Of a stretch of 64,000 bases of DNA, positions 34,901 through 49,900 are shown piece by piece. Where the stretch lies: positions 8,458,734 through 8,522,733 of the forward strand of contig NC_089738.1 in the NCBI RefSeq assembly GCF_035083965.1, in the 5' to 3' direction. The first letter of the stretch is position 1. Each line of letters begins with the position of its first letter. The notes under the pieces were generated by a model. It worked only from the letters and a program-made list of their open reading frames with translations, was not told where the DNA came from and did not search any database. The translations under genes and the position numbers were made by a program. This stretch comes from Branchiostoma lanceolatum (Eukaryota > Chordata > Leptocardii > Amphioxiformes > Branchiostomatidae).

Positions 34901-37900
34901 CACCATAGTACACTGCAGTCCTTTTCTAAACAAAAGCTTAAACATTTTGAGGCATGATAAAAAAAAAAAATACATTGTATACAAACAAGTAAAATACAAT
35001 ATCATTGATTGAACAGAGAAATGCATAAAATGCATGATTAACAAAGCTTAAGAGAGTGATAAACTAAAAATGAATAATTTCAGAAACCATGACTATTCTT
35101 TTTGTTCCTCTCAACACAAACAAATCTAAGTACTTGTTGTAAGATTATGATGATCAAAAAATGATGAATGATAAAGCATGTTGAATGCAAAATACCTTAT
35201 TTTTGCAAGGCTTTCCAACACAGAGTAGACTACCCCAGCTTTCAGCCACCAACCAGTTCCGTGCCTTCTGGAGGAACTGTGTGACCTCACCACTGTGTAT
35301 CTCCTTCAGAACTGCTGCTATCTGATTTATCAGAAAGGGGCATGCGACGGGGGGAAAATGGGGAAAAAAGCCGCCTTCTTTAGTTTGCTACTCTCAAAAT
35401 ACGCATGAGAAATTGGCATGTTGAGAGAGACCGAGAGAGAAAGTAAACTACTTGAGGAGGAACAGTGAAGGAAATCACTGAGCCAGTATCCTACTGAGTG
35501 CCAAACGAATTTCATCAATAGAAAACAAATCTTTTTTAAACTTTGTGTGTTTTGTTGTCTTTTTAGTCAAACATGTACATGAACGTTTTGCATGATAGTC
35601 AAGGGTAACACAAATCAAAGTTAGGATGCAGAAAGGCTGCCAACGTGCCACAGTCCAGTGAGATACTCGCTTAATGGAGACCTTAAACAAACCTTCTTAA
35701 TGACTGCAGAACAGGCAGGGTTGAAGGCATCATCACCCCTCTTGGTGCAGCCCTCCCTGGCCACAGGCAGGGACAGCAGCTCTGTGATGTGGTCACTTCC
35801 GCTCTTCATCAACAAGTCAAGGCACGACAGGAAGGTGGAGATGCTGGAAGGATTGATAAATAATCTAACTTAAACATTAAAAAAGGTAGTCCTATAGCTT
35901 TAGGGCAGTGGGTTGTTATCCACTGTGTCTAGGGCACGGAAGGGGAAGGCAGAGCCCAACCTTATCCTTTCACTGCCTTTTAGCATCCCAACCAAATTCA
36001 GTTACCCATTTTTACACCTGGGTAGAGTGAGAAAAGCATGTTAAGTGCCTTTCCAAAGGACAAAACATTGGTGGCATCGCTGGCATGTTAGGGGATTGAA
36101 ACCCAGGACCTCTGTATTCTGGGCCAAACACCCTAATTGTTACGCAAACACGATGGCACAAGGACTTTAACAGTGTGTGGGTACTTACTTTGAACAATAC
36201 ATATGGGAAACTATGAAAAGAGGACACACAAAATCAAGAGCACATTCTGCCTTGTGACATATATTCTGTTGGATGCAATTCATAAGTGCAATCAAGAAGC
36301 CAAAACTGAAGAAAGTGTGAGCCTATTCTTGTATACATGTGTTTTGGGCATGTATATGCGTTTTGGGCATATGTTGTAGTTTGTAATGCAGGGTTTATAT
36401 CTTAAAGGTTTCACTCACTTTTTGATGTCATTGATGTAAGAAACAAGGCAAGAGTCCTTCTTGAGTAACCATTCTTCAGGTCTGTAAAGAAACGGATATG
36501 AAATAGCAAACATGAATAATGCATTTAGGAAAACAGTATTATCTAGCCAATCATCCTGTAAGCTCGGTAAATTCTATGAGCTACTGGTGTAATCAACAAG
36601 AAAGGATAGGCCAAAATTGGGCTGGCCAATCAGAACCAAGGACAAATCACATGTAGGAAAGGGACAACCAACAAGCACCAAGGACAAAATATTGGATGGC
36701 CAATGAGCCCAAAGGACATGTCATCGGTAGACATGGACAACCAATCAGAACCAATGACAGCTCACATACGAACATATATGATCAGCACCAAGGACATGGA
36801 CAGTAAATCAGTCCCAAGGACTGCTACATGCAAACATGGAAAGCAGATCGGCACTAAGGAAAGCTCATGTGCAGACACGGACAGCCAATTGGCACCAAGG
36901 CCAGTCACATGCAGGCATGGACGGCAGATCAGCACAAAGGACAGTCACATACAGACATGGATGGCAGATCAGCACCAAGGACAGCTCATGCGCAGACATG
37001 GACAGGAAATCAGCACAAAGGCCAGTCACATGCAGGCATGGACGGCAGATCAGCACCAAGGACATCTCACATACAGATATGGATAGCAGATCAGCACCAA
37101 GGACAGTCACATGCAGACATGGACAGTAAATCGGCACTATGGACCAATCAACACATGCAACCATGGTTAGCCAATCAGCACTAAGGACAGACACATGCAG
37201 ATGTGGACAGCAAATCAGCACCAAGGACAGTCACATGCAGACATGTACAGTAAATCAGCACTATGGACCGATCAACACATGCAACCATGATTAGCCAATC
37301 AGCACCAAGGACAGACACATGCAGATATGGACAGCAGATCAGCACCAAGGACAGTCACATGCAGACATGTACAGTAAATCAGCACTATGGACCGATCAAC
37401 ACATGCAACCATGATTAGCCAATCAGCACCAAGGACAGACACATGCAGATATGGACAGCAGATCTGCACAAAGGACAGTCACATGCAGACATGGACAGTA
37501 AATCAGCACTATGGACCAATCAACACATGCAACCATGATAAGCAAAACAGCACCAAGGACAGACACATACAGATATGGACAGCAGATCAGCACCAAGGAC
37601 AGTCACATGCAGACGTGGACCGTAAATGAGCACTATGGACCGATCAACACATGCAACCATGATAAGCGAAACAGCACCAAGGACAGACACTTACAGATAT
37701 GGACAGCAGATCAGCACCAAGGACAGTCACATGCAGACATGGACAGTAAATCAGCACTATGGACCGATCAACACATACTACCATGATAAGCGAAACAGCA
37801 CCAAGGACAGACACATGCAGACATGGACGGCAGATTGGAACCAAGGGTTGCTCACAGACATGCAGACATCAGCTGAAATGTATATAAGCATTTTGGCTTA

Positions 37901-40900
37901 AGCTTCAAAAGTTTCTTCCTCCTACCTGCACACTTTCTTGAGTTCCTCCAAACTCTTCATGGTGGGGCAGAACTCAAAGTTTTTCTGATACATCTGCTGC
38001 AGAGAAGTCTTTGCTGATGGATCATTGATAGCCCTAATGATGGGGTCAACCTGTAACATAGCAGATTGCAATTTCAAGAAAAATTGAAGTTTTTTTTTTT
38101 TATTGGTGTGTCTGTCTGCCTGTCTGTGTGTGCTTCCTAATATTTGTGGTCAGCATAACTTAAGAACCCATGGATGGAGTATGATGATATTTGGTATGTG
38201 GGTAGGTATTTGGAAGACGAAAGGTCAAGGTTGATTTTGGGCCCCCTGGTGTGTGACCTTGGTACTGCAGCAGAACTTCCGGTTTTTGTACCTTTTGTCC
38301 TGCTTTTTGGTGGCAGATAGCTTTTGACGTAAGAAATATGTGGTGTCATTTTGGCCCCTTAGCAGCTTTTTTCTGTAATTTGGTCTTATACACAGCACCC
38401 CTACACCAAAATAGGTGCTAAAGTACAAGAAGACAGTGTTATTGACACATTAGGGGAATCTTATCAATAGTGTACATATAGCAATTGTATGTTTCATCAT
38501 TTTGTTAGGACCTACCTTACTTATGATGAATGCTAGGATATCATTGGACTTTCTGTCATACTTTTGGAGTTGGTTGAGCAGACACATGGCAAACTGTACG
38601 GCCCTCCTTTTCTTACCAAGTCCTTTCTTATCTGTGGACAAATATGTGCTAATTTTCTGTTATGGAATAAGAAAAAAATAATATTTCGTGTGGTTGTCTT
38701 CTAACAGATATTTGAAATTATTTCATAACATCAAAGATGATGGAGGTAAATTACATATCCAGAAAAAAATATTTTGTGTAATAAATGGTAGATTGTTTTA
38801 CCTGACATTGTCACCAACCGTTTTAAGATGTCGTACCCAGTTCCTTTGTCCATGAATGACACCAGCCTGAAAGACAATCATAGCAGATCTGACCAGTCAT
38901 CTTTTTTTCAAACAGACATCATTAATTATATGGCGTACCTTTAAAAGATCAGAACTTCGACTGTCTGGTCGTTAATGGACGTTCATGCTACATTGGTTTC
39001 TAACTTTCTTAGTTGCAAAGATAAACAACGTGGAAGGAATATCCCTTCGCTCCACGATTTTCAGTAGTAAGAGCAGGATTGACTCCAGCTTTAAATATTT
39101 TTCCGTCCCATTCATTGTTTGGGAGCTTTGGTTACTAAATGCATTGTTAAATCTGTCAAAATCATTTTAAGCTTAGGAAAGTGTCCACTGTTCATTGTGC
39201 TTGTCTACAAAGAGCTACACTGTAGCCTCTGTATAACGAACCTGTAAATACTGTACATAGAGTCTGTCTTCGCTGTCACTACCAGTGGAAGAATAGCTCT
39301 TCAGAGAGCTAAACTGGATCGAGATCACTTTTCTTTCCAACTATCTACTTAAAGCTCACCTTGTTGTTGCCTCTTCAGTCAGGTCGTTCAGTATCTTAGG
39401 TCCGTTCTCCTCACAGATCCATTCAGTCACGACTGTACCACTGGGGCCGTCTGGCCGGTTCAACACGAACATTAGCAGCCACTTGTTTTCCTGTGAAGTT
39501 GACAATTGGATTTAAAAAAAAAGTATGGGTAGTCCAACCAGAGCCCAACCCTCACCTTCCACCGCCTTTTATATGTATATGTACCTCCCAAACCGAAGTC
39601 ATTGTCAACATTTTTACATCTGGGCTGAGTGCTAGTGAGGAAAGTCATGTAAAGTGCCTTTCCAAAGGGCACAACATCAGATTCATGCCATTGGATTCAA
39701 ACCCAGGACCTTTGGGTTCTGGGCCAAAACAACCTAACCATTATGCCAACACAGCACCACTTACAATTGGATTAACAATGTATAATTTAATCAGACTTGT
39801 TTTCTTGGAAGTATTCAGATCAAATACAGTGACTTGCCAGCATTCTATAAAGCACTCAATCAATGCCATAACACCTGTGTATTCATCAATTTTACTTAAG
39901 GGTAACTGTACCAAAACCATGCATCTTAATGAATACTTATCATCATTCTTATACATTCTGCTATTCATATGTAGTCAAGGACGACTCAAGGAAGAAAAGT
40001 AATTGATTGTGAATTACTAAATAGAACCAATAATATACCAAACAAATATCTAATTATCACAATAAATGTTGAGATTAAATGCTGCATGAACTGATCCACT
40101 TCAATGATACCAACCTTAAGTGCATCAAGAATGATCTTCATCTTAAGCTGATCAGAATACTCCCTGCACTTCAAACCAGGCAGCGCAAGGATACAGGCCA
40201 CCACAGCTTTGCATTCCTGCAGAGTAAGCATAGCAAGAGTATGCACATTGTAGTGTGAGCGGTCCCAAAGTAATAGACCCTGAATGGTTCAGAGTTCTAA
40301 TCCTGGCTCTACATGACATATAAAGCTAGTCCCTCATCCTTGTATGAGAAAACTTGTTCTTGGTCTTGGTTCTTATTTAAAGGACTTATGAAATTTATTT
40401 GTTATAATAATAACATTTCAATGTTAACTTCTCACATATCATTATAGTAAACTTTTTCCTGAAAAAACATGATACAGTAAGCAGTAAGAAACACGTAAAA
40501 AGGAGGCAGAAATGTATCTAACCTTGCCCACTATACTAGCTGCTTTCCTTTCTGCAGCACGCTTGTCCACAGCCTCCCTTATGCTTTTGGCTATATCTTC
40601 AAGAATCTGAAAATACACATTAGATATCACAAAAATGCCCTTACTATTAGATGATATAATATATTTCAGATATTTTTTAACTAATTTTGAATCATATAGC
40701 TTATTGTACATTTCTTTTTTTAGTATCAAGCATTCTCTATGGACCCAACGGGGAGTATAGATACGATTTTGCAATTTGCCGCACAAATATGTTCTGTTAT
40801 GTAAATATCAGTGTATTTTTTGCATATGTGTACCTAGGGCCTCCCTGAAAATCAATGCCAAGCCACTAAGGGAGATACCCTAGTAAAAGAATACAGAAAT

Positions 40901-43900
40901 AAATAAATAAACAGAGTTAACAAACTAATTGACAATGCAACATTTTGTACCTTCATCATTGCGTCGCTTGGCTCTTCCATCGTCGTTGCACACAGCAAAC
41001 CCAGGAACCAGGAAATGAAACTCATCTGTGAAATAAAGCATTGGAAAATACAGTTTCTCTTTTTGGCCTACCAACATTCAACCTGTCACTTTAAGCAGAA
41101 TTCAATTGTGTGTAATGATTTTTCTAACTCTCAACTTGAAAAGCTTTATTTTTCCAAAATTCTTTTTGCTAAGAGTGAAGTTATAGATACTTACATTACA
41201 AGTAACAAGATCACATGCTAAGAACATCCAAATAGTACAGTACGAAAGAGAAAAAAAGCTAAATGCTCTATAATCTACATAAAAGTACATGTATTTCCCT
41301 TTTATTTCAACATAAACAAATGCAAACTCATACTAGTACTCTGACTCATAGTAACAAATGACACCTGTCTGAAATATTACAGAAATCTTAACAGAATAAT
41401 TGCACTACAATGTACATTTGAGTGCCATGTAATTATTGAATGGTAAGAAATCGCATTAAAAACAACAAACTCACACTCTGTTGGACCTTGTCATTCCAAA
41501 GCAATCCATAAATGCAGAGCAAGAAGATCTCATTCTCAATGTACCGTGTAGCTGAAAATATATATATATATTACACAAAATGTAAGTTGCCAATTTTACC
41601 AGACGTGATTGTACATGTAACTTGATAGGCACCAGGCTATTAGCTAGTAGGACACCAAGGCGTCTTCTTGATGCCCTACACTAAGAAAACAGAAATTACA
41701 TGTCTTTTTTTTGCTGGGAACAGACACTTAAAGGACAACCTGTTTCCCTGGGAATTACATATTACACATGTACATGTGCCCCCCCCCCCACCACAACACA
41801 CAAACTGCAACTGCTGTTTTCTCCTCATAACAAACAATGGGACAGCATGAAAATTGATTGACATTCAAAGCTACATGTACCAGGTACATGTAATTGTTAA
41901 TTTCACAGAGCCCATTGGGAAAGTTTGCACCCCCACCCTCATCTTTTGGACGTCCTATGCCGTTACATGTAAATCCTAGCTAAAAGCCTAAAAGCCACTG
42001 TCATTATTGTGTTACAAAAACTAAGGAGAATGTGAGCAAAGCTTTCCATGCAACTTTCTTGCACAACAGTAGATGCCACACGCAATACTACACCTTGGGA
42101 CTGATCAGCTCCCCAGTGTCTGAGTTTCGTCACACTTTCCACCAGAGCTTTCATGATGTCCAAAAAGTCTTCGTCACCGATCTGGGCTAATGCTTTCACT
42201 GGGCGAAACTTAGCGTCCTGTTTCTCTTTCATCAACTCCTCCTGCACTTCCTTGCATTGCCCGTCTTTTGCCATGTACAGTAAGATCCTACCCATCATCA
42301 GCTGCCTGAGAAAGTAGAGGATTGAAGACATGATTTTCATATGTGACACAAATATTGCACCAGTAGTTTTTAGTACAAAGCCTATCAAATTGTCAAATGC
42401 TGAACTTAAAATACTGTAATTCTTGATTGATCAACAGTAACCTAATTCTATCTACTTAAACGGTCATTAGTCAACCTCTTTTCTCATCGCATATATTTCA
42501 TTACTAACATCTGAGACAGTGAAATTTTTTCCCATCGCTAAAATTAAATTCAGTGAGCTACTCCCTTTCCCCCAAAATGCTAAAATCACCATCCACAATA
42601 TCAAATGCACAGTTACTGTAATTGACGAGTGTACAGTATACGTGAAACAATATAAATTTGAATGTATTTCTAACTTAGTAATTCTGATCGCGTACTCATT
42701 TTGTATTCCTCCCAATGGGCCATTCAAAAAAAAAATGTACCCCCCCAGATCCCAGTTGACGACATAGGACAGAATTCTAGGATTTAGGGGGCTTGAAGTA
42801 GACAGGATTCCGGGATTTAGGGGATTGAAGAATATGCAGATTGGGGTGTCGTCAACCACCCCTTTATTTTTTATTTTTGGAACAGCCCAATGACAGCCAC
42901 AACTACAGTTGGACATGTATGTCAGCCAAACCGATCAAATAAAATGGATGAATTCGAACACCACTGGATTACTGACCTGTTGTTTGTTAGTTTGCTTACA
43001 ACTCTCTTTGCTTGCTGGATGATCTTTACCCTTTCTTCAGGTGTCCTGTCACCTGAGTTGCAAGTGTAAGTGTAAGAATTCTTATCTTGAATTCAAATCA
43101 TATTCTAGATTTTCAAATGAATTCTTAGATATGACAAGGTGCACAAGGCAAAAAAACAGACTGATGTCTATATTGTAGGTGAAGTAAAGAACAGCAAAAT
43201 GTTTGATCATTAGCTTAAGAAAAAAGAATGAGGAGAAAAACATGGCTTACCAGTGAGCACAGCAGCCAGAATGTTTTCCAAGAGCTCTTTGGCCTTTACC
43301 AAAGGGAGCAGAGAAAGCACTCTAGATTCAAGTCAAAAGATAAATATGCAGTCAATACAAAGGATAAGAATAGGGTTTGGATTTTTCAGATTTTCAGCAC
43401 TTGACATAGACCTTCATTCTGGCTGTCAGACAAGTTCAACACTAGATGATAGAGAAACATTTAGAGCTTGAACAATATAGTAACTGAAAAACATAATATC
43501 TGTTTCCAAAGTTAAACCTACTTCTCCAAGGTAATGCTGCCAGGATGTCCATGCTGTAGGACAAAGCCTCCATGGGTTGTGATCCAGTTTGCCACTTTGT
43601 GGCACGCTTCTGACAGCCCGTAGCTGAAGTAAGCTTTCAGATCATCACACAGTTTCATCAGCAGAAAGACAGCCAACCAGACGTTATTCTTAAAGGATAA
43701 AAAAACAGTCAACAAACAGTATTTGTTTATTAAGAAAAATATCTGTACATGTATTGGTAGTTAAGATAGCAGATGCCTGATTTTCCTGACACTTTTAACC
43801 AAGTGCTGATGTTATGCTGTCATTAGGTCAAATGTTGTTAGTCATTTGTCCAGATTAAAAATTTGGTATGTTTCGTTTATGCATTGGAACAAGGTTCAGC

Positions 43901-46900
43901 TATTAGCTAAATTCGAAGGATTCTTAAACAATATTAGCACAATTAGGGTGAAAACAAATACATGTACCTTGTACCCATCCATGATCGTAGACACGTTAAG
44001 ATAAGACGATGAACGGGAGGACAAGTTTGATGAGAGCCAGCATGTTGCTGTCACAGCTCGCCCAACCTGCAGACAATAATCATCAATTAATCTTCAGTTT
44101 TGTAACCATTGTTCTAACCATGCTACAGGTAGTTCTATAGATGCGTAGGCTCTGGTGGCATACAAATCAATGAAAAAAGTACATATTTTGTCATGTACAT
44201 GTACTACAAAAAATGCACTTGTAAGCCAAAACCATCTTCATATCATATCATATCATAATTATAGTCCAACTCTTATGGCCAGAGACATAACCAACTTTCT
44301 AATAAACTCTTTGAATGAATGCTTCGATTTCAGTTTTCACATATATTAGTCAACTTTATCCAGAAATATTCTACATTTATTTCAACTTATCCAAACATTT
44401 GAGGTATCTAGAATATTCTTGGAAAATCAATAGTACATTTTCAGTATTAAGACTTACCTTACTGTTCAGGTTGCTCATATGCTCCAAATTTGTCACTCTG
44501 GTCTGAGATGTTGCTATCACGCTTTTGGCTTGCTTTTCTAACCTCTGTAAATAAGAAAAGTCTTAGTCGAAGAAGAACTTGCGAGGTCCTTGTCATATTC
44601 CTGTGTTTCGAAACATTTTCTGTTTCCTACCCTACAAATTACAGTTGATATATTGTTTATTTGATTCAATCAAAGCTTCAACAATACTGTTAAATGTTAA
44701 AATTTTCACTGTGCCTAAATGTTTGCATTTTTTGCAGTAACCTCTTTACCGCCACTTTAAAGCCACTGCAAAAATGCTTGTTTTGTCTTCTGCCTTCCCT
44801 TGTCTTAACAGATAGCTGCCAACTAAAAGCCACTGAGAACTAACAATTTTCACTCTACCCCGAAATCAAATCCCCACAAACTTTAAAGGCATCCAGAGCA
44901 TTTTATGAGGCTTGAAACGTGAATTAAAAAACTCCAATTTCTAGTCATTCCTACACATAGTAAGTTTCAGTAACACTATACCATTTCATATCGACATTAA
45001 AGGAGTAAAGATACGATGTCGTTGTGTGGTGCGAATTGATAGAAAATCCAAGCCCTAAAAGACTGATACTGACTGTCCATCACAATTAGCGGTTCGACCA
45101 ATGAGAGAGCGACTGCATGTGCGTCTAATATTTGCATTTTTATGCTTTAATTTTGCATTTCTACGTTTAGACGAGGTGGGCAGGGCTATGATATCTATCT
45201 ATTTACACTGGGCGCATTTTTTTGTGCCGCTTTTGAGCACTTTTGATAAGAAATTTGCACGCAAATGTGGAAAACAGTGGCGTTAAATGTCAATTTCATA
45301 AAGATTACAGCAAATAGAATATTTCCAGTTTTCAAGCCTCATAAAATGCTCTGGGTGCCTTTAAAGCATGTACATTATGATACAATAATGTTAAATGTCA
45401 TTTGCAAAAAAAGTTAATGCTGGAGTACGCTAATGATAATAAGGAAAGTTCAGTAAAACATATTGCAAATTCAGGGTGCACAAAATGATATATAAGTGGT
45501 TTACACACCTGGAATTCTCCCAAAGGAATCTCCTGCAATGTCTCCTGACACGTCCATGCTATGAACCAGCTTACACACTTCTCCTAAGCACAACATAGAC
45601 ACGACATCCTTCAATATTACCCCTAAATACCCTCAACAACAAAATTTTGACAGTATCATGTTCATAAAGAGAGATACAAACTGTAGATATAACTTATTAT
45701 AAGGAGGACAACTAGAGGGAAAAAATATGTGTATGCAGGGCTCAAAATAGAGGGTGCATAAGCACCTTTGTTCACCCAGAATTGGAACTGCACACCTAAT
45801 TTTTGACTGTGGGAGCACGTTTAGACATTTCTTATTGGTATAGGGTAAAGGTACTATTGTACACTAGTATACAGAATATTTTGGAAATACCAGAAAAAGC
45901 AATATAACCTTTTATTGTACTTAATTTGTACACTTTTTAGTACTTGTTTCAAATTTCCAAGTTAGGTATAGAATTACGAATTGAAGTGATTAAGAGAGGC
46001 AGTAGCATTTAACTTAAAGCATGTTTTGCTGACTTTCAACTTATTCCATGTGGTGCACCCAAAGTTCTTTCCGTGCGCCTAATTCTTTGGGTTGGGTGAA
46101 CCAGTGCATCTATTTCCAAAAATAAAATTCGAGCCCTGGTACGTGTCAGGGTATAGAATCAACGGTAGAGATCCCGAGCAAAGTTTCTGTCGACAGATCA
46201 AGACTACGATCAGGATCTAGCTAGATCTCTTCCAGCAGAATCAACAATTGGAGTCTCTGTCAATAGAAACTCCATTCCAGATCTCTACTGGCAGAATCAA
46301 CAATTCTACCAGAAAGAAAGTCTCTACTCTGACATATGTAAAGCATTTCAGTGGGGAAAAAACATTGCATTATTGCGTTAAAGAGATTCACGTATAATAC
46401 ATAATTATTTTGAAGGAAGTTTGAAGACATACGTTATGCTTGAGACTGTAGTTCTGTCCTGTGGCCATGGCATACAGATAAATCCTGAACACTTCATCCA
46501 TGTTAACACCAGGACTGGGTGTAGCGGTAGACGGTGAAGAAGCTGGCATCATCTCTATGTCTGTGGGTAAACAATAAACACAATCTATTACATTTACTAC
46601 TGCAGCCTATTAGCTAGCAGGGCGTCAGGGTGTCTTTTAGATGTCCTAAACTAAGAAAACAAAGAAATCAGATGCCATCCTTTTGTAAGGGAAACCAGGG
46701 CAGCCCTGTATCCCAGGTAAGTAATTACATACACATGTATATATATCCCTACACACACACTGCAACAGAATGCCTGACACTACAACAGCATAAACACTGA
46801 TGGACATGCAAGCTACCAGAAAACTGTTAATCCATATAGCCCATTGTAAAAATATGGTCTCCAAATTTTGTCTCCAAATTTTTGTGACACTCTGTCTATA

Positions 46901-49900
46901 AATCCTAGCTAAAAGCATGTGACATCATGAATATCTGTATCATTACTACACAACAAAATTGATTTAATGGCAAACTTAAAACTCAGTGATAACCTCCTTC
47001 TTTCCCATTATAAACAAAATTAAGTCAAAAAGAATTTACAGTAATCTGTAATAGTCTATAAAGCTGGGGCAAAAGTGACCCCCCCCCAAAAAAACACTCA
47101 CAAAAATCAAGGGGGTTTGCGATGGGGTTTTATGTTTGCGGTTTTCGCAGTGAACTTTCAGCATGAACCTAAAACCACAGCTTAATTTTTTGCCCACCCA
47201 TGACTGTAGCACTACTATTGTTTCAAATGCGAAAACTCCATTTTCTCCCTACTGCGAAATTAAAACCACGCAAACTTAAAAGCATTTACAGTATTTTAAA
47301 AAAGACACTAAGAAATCATTTTAGACACTTCAGAGCTGTCCCAAAGGTCTCAGACAAACCTTGACCAGTTGTGAAACACTTCATGATATTTAGGAAGTCT
47401 GTAGGCTCCATCCTGACCAGTCTAATTCTGCCTGCTTGGTTAGGCATTATCTTTATCAGCTCTAAGCGGACCTCATTCCACTTCCCCAAGTGTGCCTGGT
47501 AGGTCAGCAACTTGTCCTTCAGGTGACTGAAATTTCAAACAAAAACCCTTGTATAAGTATACATACAAGTACTAGTAGTCAAATTATCAAAAACTGGAAG
47601 AAGATTGTGTCTTGAAGGAAATGACAGTGCCCAAGTCGTCTTGTGGTAAGGATTGTAGACTTACTGTAATGGTTCTGGACCGTGGGTTTCAATCCCTAGC
47701 AGCCCCAAGGTTGTGCCATTGGAAAAGGTAATTTAGACCTGTTTCCTCACTTGAATCAGTGGAAATGTGTACCCCAGTTTCGTAAGGGACTTTCTCTGGG
47801 AAGGTATGTAAAGCTTGAGGTCTTGTGTTTGAGGAGACCCATACCTCAAGCACGTTAAAGATTCCATCATACAAAAAGAGTAGGGGTCCTTCCCAGTGTG
47901 AGGGGGTCTCACACAGCTTGTAAGTTGTATTGACTGCACAAATCTGGTGTGTTTCACCTTAAGCTGGTTTACTGGTTATACAAAAAAAAACCACAATGTA
48001 CAACAGTGTATAACGGCAACGTCACCTTTCAATTCCATATTGGTTGCCTCTGATGTTTACTTTCTGGATGTAGTTGGCTGCCTCCTGCCACCTATAGTAA
48101 AAGACAAATGGTGACATTGTACTTGGATCAATAAAATAAATGCATATTGTGTGATGCACAGAATGGTAAGGGTAGTCTCGTAGCCTTTTTGAGGCTGTAG
48201 GGGCAGTGGGTTGTTATTCACCGTGTCTAGGGCACAGTATTGTAAGGCAGAGCCCATCCCTTTCCTTCCACCGCCTTTTACCCCCCCAATCAAAGGAATG
48301 GAAGGAAAGGACACAATGTCTTGCCAGAAACATCAGGAATCAAACTGGTGACCTCTGAATTTTGTGCCCACTAGCCTAGTTACTAGGACATTCGAGGCCA
48401 AAGACATTATTACAGCTATAATTACACACCAGTGACATATCACTTAAACCATCATATAAAATCTGGACAACTTTCATCAGTTCATTTCTTCATAATCATG
48501 CAATACCTCTTTTCATTCTCCAGAATTTGGAGTCTCTTCTTCACCACTAAGTAGTCCTCAGTAAAGTTGCTGTTCACTGTTGTGTTACTCTGTGATGTGG
48601 TGTCCTCCACTACAATGACCTCAGCTGTACAGTTCCCTCTCGAGCTGCTAGCTGCCTTGTCTTGTCCAGAGTTGTAGGAGCCGTTCAGCACTGCCAAAAG
48701 CTCCTGATCATCCCAGCTTTTCAAACCAAGGGCTCTGGGAGGGGAGGGGGGGGGGGGGGGGGGTGAAGCCAACAGATAAAACTAAACAAGAGAGCACAAT
48801 AGAGACTGTAAGACTGCAACAGGTATTACATTATGCATAATCCCAAGCCTCATATAGGCATTTGAATGGATGGATGGATCAAGGTTGACAGTTATTTATT
48901 AACCTTTAGCACGCACACTGAAGTAGCCGTTTCACACCCAATTTCCTATTGGTTACAGTGGGAGCAATGGCAATCATTGCCAAAGCCTAATGTGGATCGG
49001 CACAAGTTTCACCCCATATACTGTAAATGCGGAAATGTTTGCGGTGGTTTTATGTCCGTGGTTTTCGCGGCCGTATCACATTTCTATCCAATACTGCAGC
49101 AGTATGTGACTATAGCACTGCAGCGAACTTAAAACCACCGCGAACACTCCATTTTTGCCTTAGTGCAAAATAAAAACCACACAAAATTAAATACATTTAC
49201 AGTATCAAACACATAATTATATGACAAATTTGCAGCTTTCTACCTCAAACAGTAGTACAAACTTTGATACTTACATGTTTGGCCCGATGTTACCACTGTT
49301 TTGAGGGGCCAGGTCAAAGGTCCTTTTTATGGCACTCAAAGCTTTCTCCTTCAGTGAAGACAGCAAAATGCCGCTCTTGTCTAGAAACATATCCACAAGG
49401 AGCTCTTCTATCCTGGAAAAAAAATTAATGAACAAAGAATGTTGACTGGAAAGTATAAGGATTTTAAGATATCCTCCTTGAGACTATATGAAATAAATCA
49501 TGTAAGTCCCCGTGGCGTAAGCGGTAACGCAACCCCGCTGCTTCACCATCTGGATCAAATTCCGTGGATCCTAGGGCCCGGGTTCGATCCTAGGGTCGAC
49601 TCCAGCTAAAGTTGAATGGCAGCAAAACTTCAACCTACAATTTCTACAAAATTTCAAATATTGTAAGTAATACATCCGATAAAGTACAACAAAAGGTTAC
49701 ATTGCTTTTCTGATACTTACACTTTAAGAATATTCTGTGTGCTAGACTGTACAGTACCTTGAATAGTGTACAAAAATATCTAGGTGCACCAGAGAGCCCA
49801 TAGTCAAAAATGAGGTGTACAGCTCCAATTTTGGGTGCACAAAGGTGCACATGCATCCAGTATTTCGAGCCCTGAATCTTCAATCACTGGAAAATAGGAA

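Noticed and set aside
36703-37901. Several 80-130-codon plus-strand frames rich in Met, His and Asp
   Set aside because: They are translations of the 124-bp satellite, which lies in an intron of the opposite-strand gene.
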